From positions 1 through 64,000 of the forward strand of contig JADJJK010000019.1 in the NCBI GenBank assembly GCA_016706545.1: a DNA stretch of 64,000 nt, in the 5' to 3' direction. Origin of the DNA: Myxococcales bacterium (GTDB lineage: Bacteria; Myxococcota_A; Polyangia; Haliangiales; Haliangiaceae). The position numbers and the translations under genes were made by a program. This document shows, in pieces, positions 28,417 through 36,608 of this stretch. Under the pieces are notes generated by a model. It saw nothing but the letters and a program-made list of their open reading frames with translations. It made no database searches and was not told the origin of the DNA. Positions within the stretch are counted from its first letter, which is position 1. Every line of letters starts with the position of its first letter.

Positions 28417-29469
28417 CTACCGCGGCGGGCTCGGCTGCTGCTGCGTGGAGCAGTGGAAGGCGCCGCCGCCCACCACCACCGGCTTGCCCGGCAGGCCCAC
28501 GGTGCGGCGGCCAGGGAACAGCTTGGCGATGGCCGCGACCGCCGCGTCGTCGGCGGCGGCGCCGTAGGTCGGCACCACCACCACCGTGTTGGCGATGATG
28601 AAGTTCATGTAGCTCGCCGGCAAGAGGTTGCCGGCGCGGTCGCGCACGTCGCCGGGCGAGGGCACGGTCACCACCTCGAGCGCGCGCCCGCCGGGCCGCG
28701 CCGCGCGCAGGTCTGCCAGGATGCCGCGCAGCGCGGCTTCGTTGGGATCGCCCGCGGCCGGCTCCATCGCCGCCACCACGCCCGGGGCCACGAATCGGGC
28801 CAGCGTGTCGATGTGGCCATCGGTGTGATCGTTCTGCAGGCCGCGGTCGAGCCACACGATGTGCTCCACGCCCAGCGCCCAGCGCAGCCGCGCCTCCAGC
28901 GCCTCCTCGTCGAGGCCCGGGTTGCGCGCGCCGCCCAGCAGGCACTGCTTGGTGGTGAGCAAGCGCCCCTCGCCGTCCACCTCGATGGCGCCGCCCTCCA
29001 GCACGAAGTCAAAGGCGCAGCCCGAGACGCCGCTTCGCGCGGTCACGAAGGACGACACCTCGCGGTCGCCCTCCATCAAGTACTTGCCGCCCCAGCCGTC
29101 GAAGGAGAAGCGCGCGGCGCTGACCTCGCCTCCGCCCGCGCCCCCTCGCGTGACGAAGATCGGCCCGGTGTCGCGCAGCCACACGTCCCCATAGCCGCGG
29201 TGGTGAAAGCGCACCCCCACCGCCGCCGCGCCAAGGAGCGCGCGCGCCGCGGCCTCGTCGGCGCCGCTGCGCACCAGCAGCTCCACCCGCTCGCCGCGCG
29301 GCGTGCCCGTGGCGTCTGGGTCCACCATCGCCGCGCACATCGCCATCAGCGCGGCCTGCGGCTCCGCTAGCCCCTCGGTCCACTGCTCGGGGTCGTGCGG
29401 CCAGGCCGACCACATGGCGTCATGCGGCGCCCACTCCGCGGGCATGGTGAAGTGATCTTGCTGGCTCAT
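28417..29469 (-). CDS. aguA: Agmatine deiminase
   Basis: The 350-residue enzyme converts agmatine to N-carbamoylputrescine and ammonia. Porphyromonas-type peptidylarginine deiminase/agmatine deiminase motifs are clear: MPAEWAPHDAMWSAWP, YGDVWLRDTGPIF, EGGAIEVDGEG, NDHTDGHIDT, and the nucleophile Cys340 in GGGAFHCSTQQQP at the C-terminus. It begins 5 bp after the yebC stop, so it is almost certainly co-transcribed with yebC, and aguB follows. The polyamine product putrescine may be used for spermidine or as a nitrogen source. Confidence 0.93.
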   Translation of the reverse strand: MSQQDHFTMPAEWAPHDAMWSAWPHDPEQWTEGLAEPQAALMAMCAAMVDPDATGTPRGERVELLVRSGADEAAARALLGAAAVGVRFHHRGYGDVWLRDTGPIFVTRGGAGGGEVSAARFSFDGWGGKYLMEGDREVSSFVTARSGVSGCAFDFVLEGGAIEVDGEGRLLTTKQCLLGGARNPGLDEEALEARLRWALGVEHIVWLDRGLQNDHTDGHIDTLARFVAPGVVAAMEPAAGDPNEAALRGILADLRAARPGGRALEVVTVPSPGDVRDRAGNLLPASYMNFIIANTVVVVPTYGAAADDAAVAAIAKLFPGRRTVGLPGKPVVVGGGAFHCSTQQQPSPPR

Positions 29470-29474
29470 GGCGC

Positions 29475-30182
29475 TTAGCCCTCCAGGCCGACGTAGATGT
29501 GTTGCACGTCGTCGTCTTCGTCCATCGCCGCCAGGAACGCCTCCACCTCGGCCCGCGCCGCCTCGTCCTCCAGCTTGACGGGGTTCTTGGCCCGCCAGCC
29601 AAGGCGCATGGACTGCACCGTCCAGCCTTGCGCGGTCAGCGCGCGGGTGACCGCGTCCAGATCCGCGGGCTCGGTGTAGAAGCGCGTGGTGCACTCGTCC
29701 TCGTCGGTCTCGAAGTCCTGCGCGCCGGCCTCGATGGCGGCGGTCTCGGCGTCCGGCGCGCCGTCGCCGCGCGCGGCGTCCACCAGGCCCAGGTGCGAGA
29801 AGTCCCAGGACACCGCGCCCGAGGTGGCGAGCTGCCCCTTGCGGAACAAGACGCGGATGTTGGGCGCGGTGCGGTTCTTGTTGTCGGTCAGGCACTCCAC
29901 GATCACCGGCACCCGGTGCGGCGCGAAGCCCTCGAAGGTGACGGTCTCGAAGTTCACCGTTTCATCGAGCAGGCCAGCGCCCTTCTTGATGGCGCGCTCC
30001 AGCGTGTCGCGCGGCATCGACTGCTTCTTGGCCGCCTCCACCGCGGCGCGCAGCCGCGCGTTCATGTCTGGATCCGCGCCGCCGCGCGCGGCCAGCATGA
30101 TCTCCTTGGCCAGCTTGCTGAAAATGCGGCCCTTGGCGGCGGCGGCACCGAGGCGAATCTTTTGCTTCCACTGGGCTCCCAT
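29475..30182 (-). CDS. yebC: YebC/PmpR family protein (TACO1-like)
   Basis: The 235-residue protein has the characteristic start MGAQWKQKIRLGAAAAKGR, then FSKLAKEIMLAARGGADPDM, NARLRAAVEAAKKQSMPRD, a central CLTDNKNRTAPNIR and an acidic C-terminus. YebC proteins act as transcriptional regulators in some bacteria, and recent work links them to relief of ribosome stalling at proline stretches. AAGGCGGG lies upstream of ATG 30182. It is the first gene of the yebC-aguA-aguB run; whether it regulates polyamine genes is unknown. Confidence 0.92.
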   Translation of the reverse strand: MGAQWKQKIRLGAAAAKGRIFSKLAKEIMLAARGGADPDMNARLRAAVEAAKKQSMPRDTLERAIKKGAGLLDETVNFETVTFEGFAPHRVPVIVECLTDNKNRTAPNIRVLFRKGQLATSGAVSWDFSHLGLVDAARGDGAPDAETAAIEAGAQDFETDEDECTTRFYTEPADLDAVTRALTAQGWTVQSMRLGWRAKNPVKLEDEAARAEVEAFLAAMDEDDDVQHIYVGLEG

Positions 30183-30240
30183 GGCCCGCCTTCTGTACCA
30201 GAGCGCGCAGGTCCGGCCAACCCCAAGCGCCGTTCCCCGC

Positions 30241-30246
30241 TATTCT
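30241..30246 (+). promoter_or_regulatory. -10 hexamer TATTCT six bases before ATG (leaderless start)
   Basis: TATTCT, then CCGAGC, then ATG 30253, with no Shine-Dalgarno. The region between this gene and divergent yebC is only 70 bp. Confidence 0.5.
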
Positions 30247-30252
30247 CCGAGC

Positions 30253-30950
30253 ATGTCCAGCCTGCAAGGCCATGTTGTCGTCGTCACCGGTGCGACCGGT
30301 GCCCTGGGAGCCGCGGTCGTCGCCAGCCTGCTGGAGCGCGGAGCCACCTGCCACCTGCCCATCTTCGAGGACGCGCTGCCGGCCCACCTGCCCTGGCGCG
30401 ACGATCCGCGCGTGTCCGCCACGCCGCGGGTCGCGCTGGACGACGAGGCCGCGGTGACCGCGTTCTACGCCGCGTTGCCCTCGCTGTGGGCCTCGGTCCA
30501 CCTGGTGGGCGGCTTCGCCATGAAGCCCCTCACCGAGACCACCGTCGCCGACCTGCGCGCGCAGTGGCAGCTCAACGCCGTGACCTGCTTCCTGTGCTGC
30601 CGCGAGGCCACCCGCGCCCTGCGCCGCACCGGCAGCGGCGGGCGCCTCGTCAACGTCACCGCGCGCGCCGCGGTCAACGCCGCGCCCGGCATGCTGGCGT
30701 ACACCAGCGCCAAGGCGGCGGTCGCGTCCATGACCCAGTCGCTGGGCGCCGAGCTGTCCGCCGACCGCATCCTGGTCAACGCCGTCGCGCCCTCGCTCAT
30801 CGACAGCCCGGCCAACCGCGCGGCCATGCCCGACGCCGACTTCGCCTCCTGGCCCACGCCCGCCCAGCTCGCCGAGACCATCGCGTTTCTCGCCAGCCCG
30901 GACAACGCGCTCACCTCCGGCGCGGTGGTCCCGGTGTACGGCCGGGGTAG
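30253..30950 (+). CDS. Short-chain dehydrogenase/reductase (SDR), possible frameshift at last codons
   Basis: The product of about 231 residues is a Rossmann-fold SDR. It has the cofactor loop VVVTGATGALGAAV, VHLVGGFAMKP, a Ser-like position in VNVTARAA, and the active-site Tyr-Lys pair in YTSAKAAVASM. TGATGALG with a short second strand suggests an NAD(P)-dependent enzyme; the substrate is not predictable. The strict frame continues past 30950 antisense to the methyltransferase gene. Adding one G to the CCGGGGTAG run gives TAG right after VYGRG, a typical SDR end, and fits the convergent neighbour that stops at 30955. A read-through extension would overlap the neighbour completely and has no family support. 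Confidence 0.8.
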
Positions 30951-30954
30951 CCCC

Positions 30955-31767
30955 CTACTCCCCTTCGCGATCTCCGAACATGCTGCGCCAGGTGTAGCCG
31001 TTGGGGTTGTCCGCGGCGCGGCGCGTGGCCTTCTTGGGGTACTCCCAGTCCGGCACCGCGTGGCCCACATAGACCTGGGACTCGGCCAGCGTGCGCACGA
31101 GCGGCAGGCCGGTGAGCCAGACCGGCACCTGGCGGCCCACCAGCGGCGTGCTGTAGCGGATGGAGGCCTGCCGCGCGAAGCCGGCGCGCTCGCACATGCG
31201 CTCCAGCGCGGTGGCGGAGAACGAGTTGATGTGATCGTCGTGGTCGCTGTAGAGATAGCGCAGGGGGCGCACGTGCCGCATCCACGACGCGGGCATGGCG
31301 TGCGGCACCTCCAGGATGAGCCGGCCGCCTGGCTTGAGCAGATAGTACAGGCGGCGCAAGAACACGTGCGGCGCGTCCACGTGCTCGAGCGTGGCCGCGC
31401 ACCACAGCGTGTCCACCTTGGGCACGTCCGCCCAGCTGTCGTGGATGACGTCCTTCTGCAGGATGTGCAGGCCGATCGAGCGGCCAAACTTGCACTGGTA
31501 CTCCTCCAGCTCGATGCCGTACGAGCCGGGCGGGCAGTCCACCAGCGTCATGCCGTACGCGCAGCCGACATCGCACACCGTGCCCTCGGTGATGCCGAAG
31601 CGCTGGTCCAGGTACGCCCACAGGTGGTCGCGCGGCCGGGCGCGGGTGAACCACTTCTTGTAGATGCGCTCGTTCTCCGCCGCGTCGAAGCAGCCCTTGG
31701 CCAGCACGTGCGCGCGCAGCTCGTCCTGGCTGGAGATCCCCGGCAACCCCTGAAAGCGTCGAGTCAT
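30955..31767 (-). CDS. Class I SAM-dependent methyltransferase, third gene of an ATPase-HNH operon
   Basis: The 270-residue protein has a Rossmann-like methyltransferase core. Motif I is VCDVGCAYGM (residues 64-73), the acidic residue follows in GIELEEYQ, motif II/III is DTLWCAATLEHVDAP and motif IV is LLKPGGRLILEVPH. It resembles Methyltransf_11/23 enzymes that act on small molecules, sugars or proteins. No DPPY/NPPY-type motif of adenine DNA methylases is present, so it is not an obvious restriction-modification enzyme. The ATG overlaps the stop of the HNH gene (ATGA), with GGAAG about 8 bases upstream inside that gene, so it is translationally coupled to the ATPase-HNH pair. The C-terminal part (HINSFSATALERMCERAGFA) is typical of the family. 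Confidence 0.85.
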   Translation of the reverse strand: MTRRFQGLPGISSQDELRAHVLAKGCFDAAENERIYKKWFTRARPRDHLWAYLDQRFGITEGTVCDVGCAYGMTLVDCPPGSYGIELEEYQCKFGRSIGLHILQKDVIHDSWADVPKVDTLWCAATLEHVDAPHVFLRRLYYLLKPGGRLILEVPHAMPASWMRHVRPLRYLYSDHDDHINSFSATALERMCERAGFARQASIRYSTPLVGRQVPVWLTGLPLVRTLAESQVYVGHAVPDWEYPKKATRRAADNPNGYTWRSMFGDREGE

Positions 31768-32420
31768 GTGTGGTCTTCCGAGTGTGGATTGGAGGTCAAC
31801 GCAGGTGCCGCCGCGTCGAGGCGTTGTTGTTTGGCGACCGCGCGAGCGATCAACGGCGCCTTCTTGGCAAGCGCTTCCAGAGAGGTGAGCTCGCCTTCGA
31901 GGTACATCCGGTACCATTCGCGCCGTTGCCGCAGGACGCGCTCGTCGTGCGCCAGGTGCATCCGGTCCAGCATGGTGCGGGCTCGGTCGCGCAGCTCCTC
32001 GGGGACCGCCTCGGTCATCACTAGCTGCAACGAGGGCAGGATGATCTCAAACCAGTCATCTCGCACCTCGAACGGATCCAAGACCTCGTTCGCGGGGAGC
32101 GCCTTCTTGCTTGCGTTGATCCAACCATCCGCGTAGCGATAGTTCTCCCAATCGTAGAGTCGGGTTGGGTCCTCCGTCTCGCTTACAATGTGATCCACCT
32201 CGCCGTTGGGTACGTACATCGCTGAATAGCCGCACAGATATCGAAACCCCTCCGCCAGCTTGTCGCGGAAGCGTACCGTGGTGCTGCCTGGCACCAGGTC
32301 TAACCAACAGCTAGGGCGCTTCTTTGCACGAGCATCTGGGGGGCTACCTAGCCACTCCTTGCCTCTCTGCGCAGCGTTGTCAAATCCTTCTGGCTTGGGC
32401 ACCCGATCGAATCGAATCAT
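31764..32420 (-). CDS. HNH nuclease-like protein partnered with AAA ATPase (PtuB-like)
   Basis: The 218-residue protein contains NGEVDHIVSETEDPTRLYDW-ENYRYADGW-INASKK, then LDPFEV and DDWFEIILPS. The D-H (76-77), N93 and N102/K arrangement, the 'hydrophobic-D-W-E-N' element and the following DPF motif match the layout of HNH effectors of the PtuB/TIGR02646 type that act with an ABC-like ATPase in Septu and some retron systems. The zinc-binding Cys pairs seen in many PtuB proteins are absent. It overlaps the ATPase gene by 4 bp upstream and the methyltransferase gene by 4 bp downstream. Base composition is clearly lower in G+C than neighbours, suggesting transfer. The nuclease activity is inferred from motif and context only. 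Confidence 0.65.
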   Translation of the reverse strand: MIRFDRVPKPEGFDNAAQRGKEWLGSPPDARAKKRPSCWLDLVPGSTTVRFRDKLAEGFRYLCGYSAMYVPNGEVDHIVSETEDPTRLYDWENYRYADGWINASKKALPANEVLDPFEVRDDWFEIILPSLQLVMTEAVPEELRDRARTMLDRMHLAHDERVLRQRREWYRMYLEGELTSLEALAKKAPLIARAVAKQQRLDAAAPALTSNPHSEDHT

Positions 32421-33715
32421 GACCCCTGCGCCCTCTCCTGGAAGACGACCCAGCGCGGCCAGAACGAGTCGTGACCGGCCAGCACTCGCAGGAGTTCAGC
32501 GTGAATCTGATCTTGCGTCGCCAGCTCGGCAGGGAGCTCAGTGGTCTCACCGCGCATCCACGCCTCCGCCGCCTCGATCGCTCGTTCGGCCTCGAACGAA
32601 CGTCCCTGCTTGAGTCCAAACGTGTCCGAGACCAGCCAGTTCGCCACGTCACCCTGCGCGGACCAGGGTTGTTCCTGCACCAGGACTTTGTCGCCCTGCA
32701 AGCTCAAGGTGAAGAGCTTGTCTTTCTCCGAGTCGAACAACGGCTCCGCCGAGGCCAGGATCAACGGAGAATGGGTGGCCGCGATGAGTTGAACGGTGGC
32801 CTCCAGATGCAAGCTCTCCGTGATGCTCAGCACGGACTTCAAGATGGTCCGCTGCCAGCGTGGATGAAGGTGGCTCTCGATCTCATCGAAGATCATCGTC
32901 ACCTGCTGAGCGCGAACGTCACCGGTGAGCTCGGAGTTTCGTACGTGCTCCTCCCATGACCAGAGCAACATGTAGGCGAGCCCCATGATGCGTCGCATGC
33001 CAGCCGAAGCGTGGACCACCCTGACCGCGTCCGCATAGGCGGTCTTGATCGAAGGGATGTCTCGGGCGTCGTTGACCGAAAGGCGTAGCAGCGGGCCGAC
33101 CGAGATCTGTTCTCCGGAAGCGGACAACTTGTTCAAGATCCCAGTCATCATGGCAGCCAGTTCGCCCTTCTCGCGGATCCAGATCGACCAGTCCTCGACC
33201 AGTCCTCGGCACAGCTTCACTGGCTTTCCCTCGAAGATCGCCTCGCGTCCCCACCACACCTCGTACGCCGTGAACACGTACGCGGGGATGGTCTCCTGGA
33301 TATCCTCGCCGCTCTTCGTCTTCCAGTAGTTGCGCGCAGGATCCCACACCGAGAATCCACCATCTGCGTGCGCGTAGATCACAAGTCCTGGGTTGGCGGG
33401 ACGCCCCGGCTTGCCTACCCAGCGCTGGTCTCGTGGCGAGTACGTGCTTGTGTATTCGACGGGCTTGGTCTTGGACTGAATGCGAAAGCCGATGCGCGCA
33501 GGCTTCGTGACGTCCCGAGGCATCGCGCGATACCCCGATGTCAGGCTTGGATTGAGATCTTGCGGCCACTTCTGAGTAAGCGCCCACCACGCGACATCGA
33601 GCAGGAAGCTCTTGCCCAGGCCGTTGTCTCCTGTCAGCAAATTGAGACGCGGCGCCAGCTCCATCTCGATGGATGGGGCTGGACCGACGTTTTCCAGACG
33701 AAGGAACTCGAGCAT
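32417..33715 (-). CDS. AAA/ABC-type ATPase, PtuA/OLD-like, of a putative defence operon
   Basis: The 432-residue protein has an SMC/ABC-like ATPase fold. It starts MLEFLRLENVGPAPSIEMEL. Walker A is GDNGLGKS (29-36), Walker B VTMIFDEIESHLHP with Asp277-Glu278, and a His switch follows in AATHSPLIL (about 316). No TOPRIM nuclease domain follows, so it is a stand-alone ATPase like PtuA rather than a full OLD protein. Such ATPases sense phage infection or DNA ends and gate a partner nuclease. A counted 60-base sample (32881-32940) is 57% G+C, far below flanking genes. It is the first gene of a three-gene chain (4-bp overlaps) and lies 81 bp after an M14 peptidase gene. Confidence 0.85.
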   Translation of the reverse strand: MLEFLRLENVGPAPSIEMELAPRLNLLTGDNGLGKSFLLDVAWWALTQKWPQDLNPSLTSGYRAMPRDVTKPARIGFRIQSKTKPVEYTSTYSPRDQRWVGKPGRPANPGLVIYAHADGGFSVWDPARNYWKTKSGEDIQETIPAYVFTAYEVWWGREAIFEGKPVKLCRGLVEDWSIWIREKGELAAMMTGILNKLSASGEQISVGPLLRLSVNDARDIPSIKTAYADAVRVVHASAGMRRIMGLAYMLLWSWEEHVRNSELTGDVRAQQVTMIFDEIESHLHPRWQRTILKSVLSITESLHLEATVQLIAATHSPLILASAEPLFDSEKDKLFTLSLQGDKVLVQEQPWSAQGDVANWLVSDTFGLKQGRSFEAERAIEAAEAWMRGETTELPAELATQDQIHAELLRVLAGHDSFWPRWVVFQERAQGS

Positions 33716-33796
33716 CAGACATACCTACCGTGCAGTGGCGACATGGCAGCGTACCAGCTCTCGGAGGGGGCGCATTGGCGCGCCTATCAAAAGCGC

Positions 33797-35749
33797 CTAC
33801 TTCACCGCCTGCGCGTCGCGCGGGACGCCGCCTTCGACGAGGACCGCGGGCTGCTCCAGGCGAAACACGGGCAGCAGGTTCAAGCGCTCGTCCCAGGACG
33901 GGTGGCGGCGGTAGAAGAAGTCCAGGCGGCGCGTGGGGCTCTTGGCCAGCTCCGGATCGGCGGCCAGGGCGGCCTCGAAGGCGGCGCGCAGCTTGGGGTC
34001 TTGCTCCAGCATCTTGCGCGCCTCTTCCTCGGCCACGTACGGCTCCATGTACTCCTTCTGCTCCAGGGCGCTGTTGAAGTGGCCCCACGCGGCGAAGGAG
34101 TCAGGAGCGGTGGGCTCGAGGAGATGCAAGATCAGGCGCGCGCGCGACTGCGCCATGGGCACGAAGATCGAGCCGGTGTCCAGCGTCCGAGGCTCCGGTG
34201 TCCAGGTACCCTGCAGGCGCGGCCGCGCGCGGCCCTCGTACGAGGGCTCAAACTCGGTCTTGCCGGTGACGCGAAACACGCTCACCGTGACGAGCGGGTT
34301 GCCGTCGAGCTCGCGATACGCGATGCCATGCGCGTCGAGCACCTCGCGCACCAGGCCAGCGAAGCCGCCGTGGATGATGTAGCCGCGCGCCGGCGCGGTG
34401 ACGGTGAGCGCGGGCGTGAACTCCTCCACCAGCGGCACCTTCCAGATCTCGGGCTTGCGCTCGTCGAAGCGCAGCCACGGCGCGCCGGAGATCTCGGAGG
34501 GCACCTTGTCGTAGTGATAGCCGCGGAAGTCGATCGTACGGGCGGTCTTGCCTGGCGCCCACAGCAGCGTGACCGCGGTGCCGCCCAGGCGGGTCAGCTC
34601 CGCGTCGAGCTGCACCTCGGTGGCGCGCCAGGAGGCGGCCTCGGTAGCCGCCAGCTCCAGCAGCGCTTGCAGCGTGTGATACGTGGAGCTGGCGCGCTCC
34701 TTGTACGTGCGCCAGCTATGCGTCTCCACCAGGATGCCCAGGCGCCCGCGCTCCGCCGCGTACGGCGTGGAGAAGCGCGGCGGCGCGTCGCCGCGGGTGA
34801 AGCCCGAGCTGGGCTCACCGTCGATGACGAAGGACGGATAGAACGGCAGCGGCAGGTGGCCCAGCGCGCCAAGCCGCTGCTGCAGCGCGTCCGAGAGCCG
34901 CTGGGCCGCCTCGTCGAGCAGATCGGCGCGCGGCGTCTGGGGAGACACCATCACCGCCACGTCGTGCTCGAACTTGGCGCCATCGGTGGTGTGCAGGTCC
35001 ACGAACACCGCCGGGTCCCAGCGGTTCATGAGCTGCAAGATCGCGCGGATCTCCGAGGAGTCGGCCTTGGCATAGTCGCGGTTGAGGTTGAGGTTTCTGC
35101 CGTTGGTGCGAAAGCCCATCTCGCGCGGGCCGCGCTGGTTGGGGCGGTTGTTCGGCGTCCGGCGTTCATGGCCATCCGGGTTGATGATGGGCACAAAGAC
35201 CACGGTCACCGCAGAAGAGGCCGCGGCGGCCACCTGGCCCTGCAGCCAGTCGCGCAGCAACGCAAAGCCCGCGTCCTTGCCCTCGATCTCGCCGGCGTGG
35301 ATGCCGGCCTGCCAGAGCAGCACGGGCCGCTGGCGCTGCCGCACCTGCTCCGGCGTGAGCACGCCGTCCGGCGAGACCACCAGCGCCACCAGCGGCCGGC
35401 CCTGGGCGGAGCGGCCGATGTCGTCGCAGCGCGCCTTGCCCGGGAACACGCGCGGCAGGTCGCGGCACAGCCGCAGCGCCTCGGCGTGATCTCCGGTGGC
35501 GACGTAGTCGGTCTGCTCCGCGGTGGTGCGCAGCGCCGAGACCGGAAGCTGCGGGCCGCGCGCTGCGCAGCCCACCAGCAGGCTGCTGACCGCCGCGACG
35601 AGGACGAGGACGAGGACGCCGACGATAGCGCTGGCGCTGGCCAGCCCGGCGCGACGGCGCCTGCGCGCTCCTGAGCCATTCCCCGAGCGGTCTTCCAGGC
35701 GACCTGCAGCCGCGCCAGGCTGCAGAGAGTGAGTGGCGGACAAGGACAT
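33797..35749 (-). CDS. M14 family zinc carboxypeptidase, lipoprotein
   Basis: The 650-residue protein has a long hydrophobic signal ending SSLLVGC (lipobox). The M14 domain has zinc ligands in AGIHAGEIEGKD (H-x-x-E) and VDLHTTDG, substrate-binding Arg in GRNLNLNRDYAK, and the catalytic Glu in LGILVETHSW. A C-terminal region of about 300 residues follows, ending LDFFYRRHPSWDERL. M14 enzymes cleave C-terminal residues or murein peptides. Lipoprotein anchoring places this one in the periplasm or at the surface. The frame opens with TTG at 35755 but ATG 35749 is preferred. Confidence 0.9.
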   Translation of the reverse strand: MSLSATHSLQPGAAAGRLEDRSGNGSGARRRRRAGLASASAIVGVLVLVLVAAVSSLLVGCAARGPQLPVSALRTTAEQTDYVATGDHAEALRLCRDLPRVFPGKARCDDIGRSAQGRPLVALVVSPDGVLTPEQVRQRQRPVLLWQAGIHAGEIEGKDAGFALLRDWLQGQVAAAASSAVTVVFVPIINPDGHERRTPNNRPNQRGPREMGFRTNGRNLNLNRDYAKADSSEIRAILQLMNRWDPAVFVDLHTTDGAKFEHDVAVMVSPQTPRADLLDEAAQRLSDALQQRLGALGHLPLPFYPSFVIDGEPSSGFTRGDAPPRFSTPYAAERGRLGILVETHSWRTYKERASSTYHTLQALLELAATEAASWRATEVQLDAELTRLGGTAVTLLWAPGKTARTIDFRGYHYDKVPSEISGAPWLRFDERKPEIWKVPLVEEFTPALTVTAPARGYIIHGGFAGLVREVLDAHGIAYRELDGNPLVTVSVFRVTGKTEFEPSYEGRARPRLQGTWTPEPRTLDTGSIFVPMAQSRARLILHLLEPTAPDSFAAWGHFNSALEQKEYMEPYVAEEEARKMLEQDPKLRAAFEAALAADPELAKSPTRRLDFFYRRHPSWDERLNLLPVFRLEQPAVLVEGGVPRDAQAVK

Positions 35750-35836
35750 GCCCAACCACAGCAGACTTTGCCGGGGCCGGCAAGCGCGCGGCGGTGCTGC
35801 CGCGCTACGACGCCGACTGCATCCCGGCTCGCGAGT

Positions 35837-36478
35837 TCACGACCGGTACACCGCGCGGACCACGCTCACCTTCACGGTCACCTCCAGGACCCGCGGCGAC
35901 TCCGGGAGCTCTGCGACGGTGGGGTGCTCTTCGTCAAAGTCGAGATCGCTGGGCATGTACGGCCGGCGTCGGTCGCTGCGGACCAGCACCGAGCGCTCGG
36001 AGGTGACCTCCTTTTTGCCGATGACCAGGACCATGTGGCCCTGCGGATCGCGAGCGGGTTGCATGAACTCCTTGACGCGGGTCAGGTACACCACCTCGCC
36101 GCTGGCGAAGGTCACCGGCAGCACCTGCGCGCGGCGGAACCGAAACGAACACACCTCGCTCAGCCGGCCGTGGGCGTGCTTGTTGTTCCAGCGCACGAGC
36201 GTGGTCTCTTCGGGCTGCCCCTTGGTCTCGCCAAAGCAGCGCCGAGAGAGATCTCTATCGAACAAGACAGGCTCACGGCCCTTGAAGAAGACATACCCTT
36301 CTTCGGACAGTCGAGCCTTGGCCTTGTCAAAGCGAGCGAGGTTCTCTCTGTCGACCCGCCTGGACAAGTCTCGATACGCCCCGCTGGACATCCCGGGACC
36401 ACAGGCCATCAAGGTCGAGAGCGCCAGCAGCGCCAGGAGCCCCAGCGCGCCTGCCTGGCCAGCGCGAACCACGTCCAT
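35837..36478 (-). CDS. Lipoprotein of unknown function
   Basis: From ATG 36478 (MDVVRAGQAGALGLLALLAL) the signal ends TLMAC, a lipobox. AGAGG lies about 9 bases upstream, which favours this start over ATG 36514. The mature part of about 185 residues is rich in charged residues (YRDLSRRVDRENLARFDKAK, GYVFFKGREPVLFDRD, GHMVLVIGKKEVTSERSVLV). I do not recognise a domain. It may be a beta-rich envelope protein. It lies downstream of the M1 peptidase on the same strand, with the 36561-36608 repeat between them. Confidence 0.7.
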   Translation of the reverse strand: MDVVRAGQAGALGLLALLALSTLMACGPGMSSGAYRDLSRRVDRENLARFDKAKARLSEEGYVFFKGREPVLFDRDLSRRCFGETKGQPEETTLVRWNNKHAHGRLSEVCSFRFRRAQVLPVTFASGEVVYLTRVKEFMQPARDPQGHMVLVIGKKEVTSERSVLVRSDRRRPYMPSDLDFDEEHPTVAELPESPRVLEVTVKVSVVRAVYRS

Positions 36479-36560
36479 GTGAAAGAGCCTCTGAAGAACG
36501 CCACGCCGTTGCATGGGCGCGAAGGTATCACGGACCGTCCGGGCCGAGCGTCCGAGCTGG

Positions 36561-36608
36561 TCAGCGCCGGTCAGCGCCGGTCAGCGCCGGTCAGCGCCGG
36601 TCAGCGCA
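36561..36608 (-). repeat. Five 10-bp tandem repeats across the stop codon of the M1 peptidase
   Basis: The plus-strand unit TCAGCGCCGG occurs four times exactly and a fifth time truncated (TCAGCGCA). The TCA of the fifth copy is the TGA stop of the minus-strand peptidase, so each downstream copy carries another TGA. Confidence 0.9.

Noticed and set aside
30955..31767. DNA methyltransferase of a restriction-modification system
   Set aside because: No DPPY/NPPW or PCQ/ENV motifs; the fold motifs are those of small-molecule or protein methyltransferases.
29686..32136. An 816-codon open frame on plus containing the SDR
   Set aside because: Before 30253 it is antisense to yebC and after 30950 antisense to the methyltransferase and HNH genes. 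The SDR domain alone has family support.
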